Part shown: piece by piece, positions 59,301-59,889 of the stretch
How positions within the stretch are numbered: position 1 is the stretch's first letter
Layout of the letters: each line of letters starts with the position of its first letter
DNA from: Acanthaster planci
Taxonomy: Eukaryota; Echinodermata; Asteroidea; Valvatida; Acanthasteridae
Assembly (NCBI RefSeq): GCF_001949145.1
Contig: NW_019091491.1
Location: 1,123,862 to 1,183,750, forward strand
Direction: 5' to 3'
Length of the DNA: 59,889 nucleotides
Made by a program: the position numbers and the translations under genes
Notes under the pieces: model-generated
Database searches by the model: none
What the model was told of the DNA's origin: nothing
What the model saw: the letters and a program-made list of their open reading frames with translations, nothing else

Positions 59301-59889
59301 CATTTCTCAGTCACCTGTGGAGAAGGAATGGAACCACCCCAAAAATGGAACATTCCTGGCCTCCTCACTAAACGTTTACAAGCCATGTACAATGTACATG
59401 TAGCCACACAGGAGGGAAAAAAATACACTTGTGGGTGGATTGTGGAGTACTATAAATTAAGCATTTCGTCACATTGACGTTGTTTGGAAGAGGCCTCCAG
59501 TTCTTAAAATATTTCTGCGCAGCCAAGTGGGATCCTTGAGTTCAGGGGTGTTTTTTCCACCCAGTCTGTGAGAATAAAATATGACACTGGGCCAGCAGAA
59601 GGAATTCTGGATGGAAATGCCAGTGATGAATCAAGTCTACACCACTAATAAATGGAATGATGTTCTTTTAATGCAGTTTGGATTAAGGAAAAATAAATTG
59701 TGAAAATTTAAACTTTACAATGGAAGTGGGTGCTGTGCTGGCTATGTACAGGTACATGTACATGCATGTACACATGTATGTAATGCAAATTTTTCTTTTG
59801 CAATTTAAAAACATTCAAGAAATGAATTTTAATTACCGTATATACCGGTCCATGTATATGAATTGTACATGTACATGTACCATGGTGTA

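Larger units (their letters stand above)
45542..59889. other. 5' intron of KIF1 (at least 14.3 kb) and right edge
   Basis: The upstream exon with the start codon should lie to the right. I looked on the minus strand for a VKVAVRVRPFN-like motif and found none. The stretch is dominated by TACATGTA/TACCGGTA palindromes (densest at 46,845-47,045, 47,140-47,960, 48,935-49,360, 50,275-50,570, 51,720-51,790, 52,990-53,220, 55,920-56,400 and 58,815-59,120). It also holds foldback elements and a CpG-richer patch at 53,960-54,240. Confidence 0.6.

Noticed and set aside
1-59889. CRISPR arrays, tRNA or rRNA genes, bacterial operons
   Set aside because: The direct repeats seen are degenerate minisatellites or palindrome fields without regular spacers. 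No cloverleaf or rRNA sequence was recognised, and the split-gene structure is clearly eukaryotic.

Overview
The window is metazoan nuclear DNA. It holds one recognisable gene, read on the minus strand: a kinesin-3 motor of the KIF1A/KIF1B/unc-104 family. The sequence is AT-rich with long introns, all splice sites are GT-AG, and it is littered with miniature inverted-repeat elements, one LINE tail and a very abundant palindromic motif (TACATGTA/GTACATGTAC, with TACCGGTA variants). A multi-intron KIF1 gene in this setting suggests a marine invertebrate, possibly a non-vertebrate deuterostome. The species assignment is only a guess.

Layout. Because the gene runs right to left, its 5' part is on the right. 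Twenty-one coding exons join in frame from 45,541 down to 780, about 2.74 kb of coding sequence (roughly 913 codons). In order they encode: motor domain without its first ~35 residues (45,541-19,465), neck and first coiled coil (19,693-18,056), FHA domain (18,211-15,768), second coiled coil (15,960-14,804), KIF1B-specific domain (5,745-4,612) and the start of the long stalk/tail (3,971-780). The first coding exon (start Met and first motor strand) was not found and probably lies beyond the right edge. The rest of the tail, including the PH domain expected of this family, lies beyond the left edge. All exon phases agree across every junction.

Two points about the gene stand out. First, a 21-nt in-frame microexon (22,307-22,327) sits exactly at the loop-12/K-loop junction, where vertebrate KIF1A/KIF1B also vary by small exons. 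Second, just past the splice donor of the coiled-coil exon (14,804) the reading frame stays open for 41 codons. It uses strongly GC3-biased codons and encodes 36 consecutive uncharged, hydrophobic residues, then stops. Read-through of this donor would make a short kinesin-3 with motor, FHA domain and coiled coils, ending in a membrane-spanning tail in place of the normal cargo-binding half.

The introns carry several families of foldback/MITE-like elements (some in two or three copies, one nested in another), minisatellites, a LINE 3' end, RFX X-box-like palindromes and a few CpG- or homeodomain-motif-rich patches that could be regulatory. From about 34.5 kb rightward the 5' introns are saturated with the ACATGT palindrome. 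No plus-strand gene, tRNA, rRNA or CRISPR was recognised; the small open frames there look like chance frames in intronic and repeat DNA.
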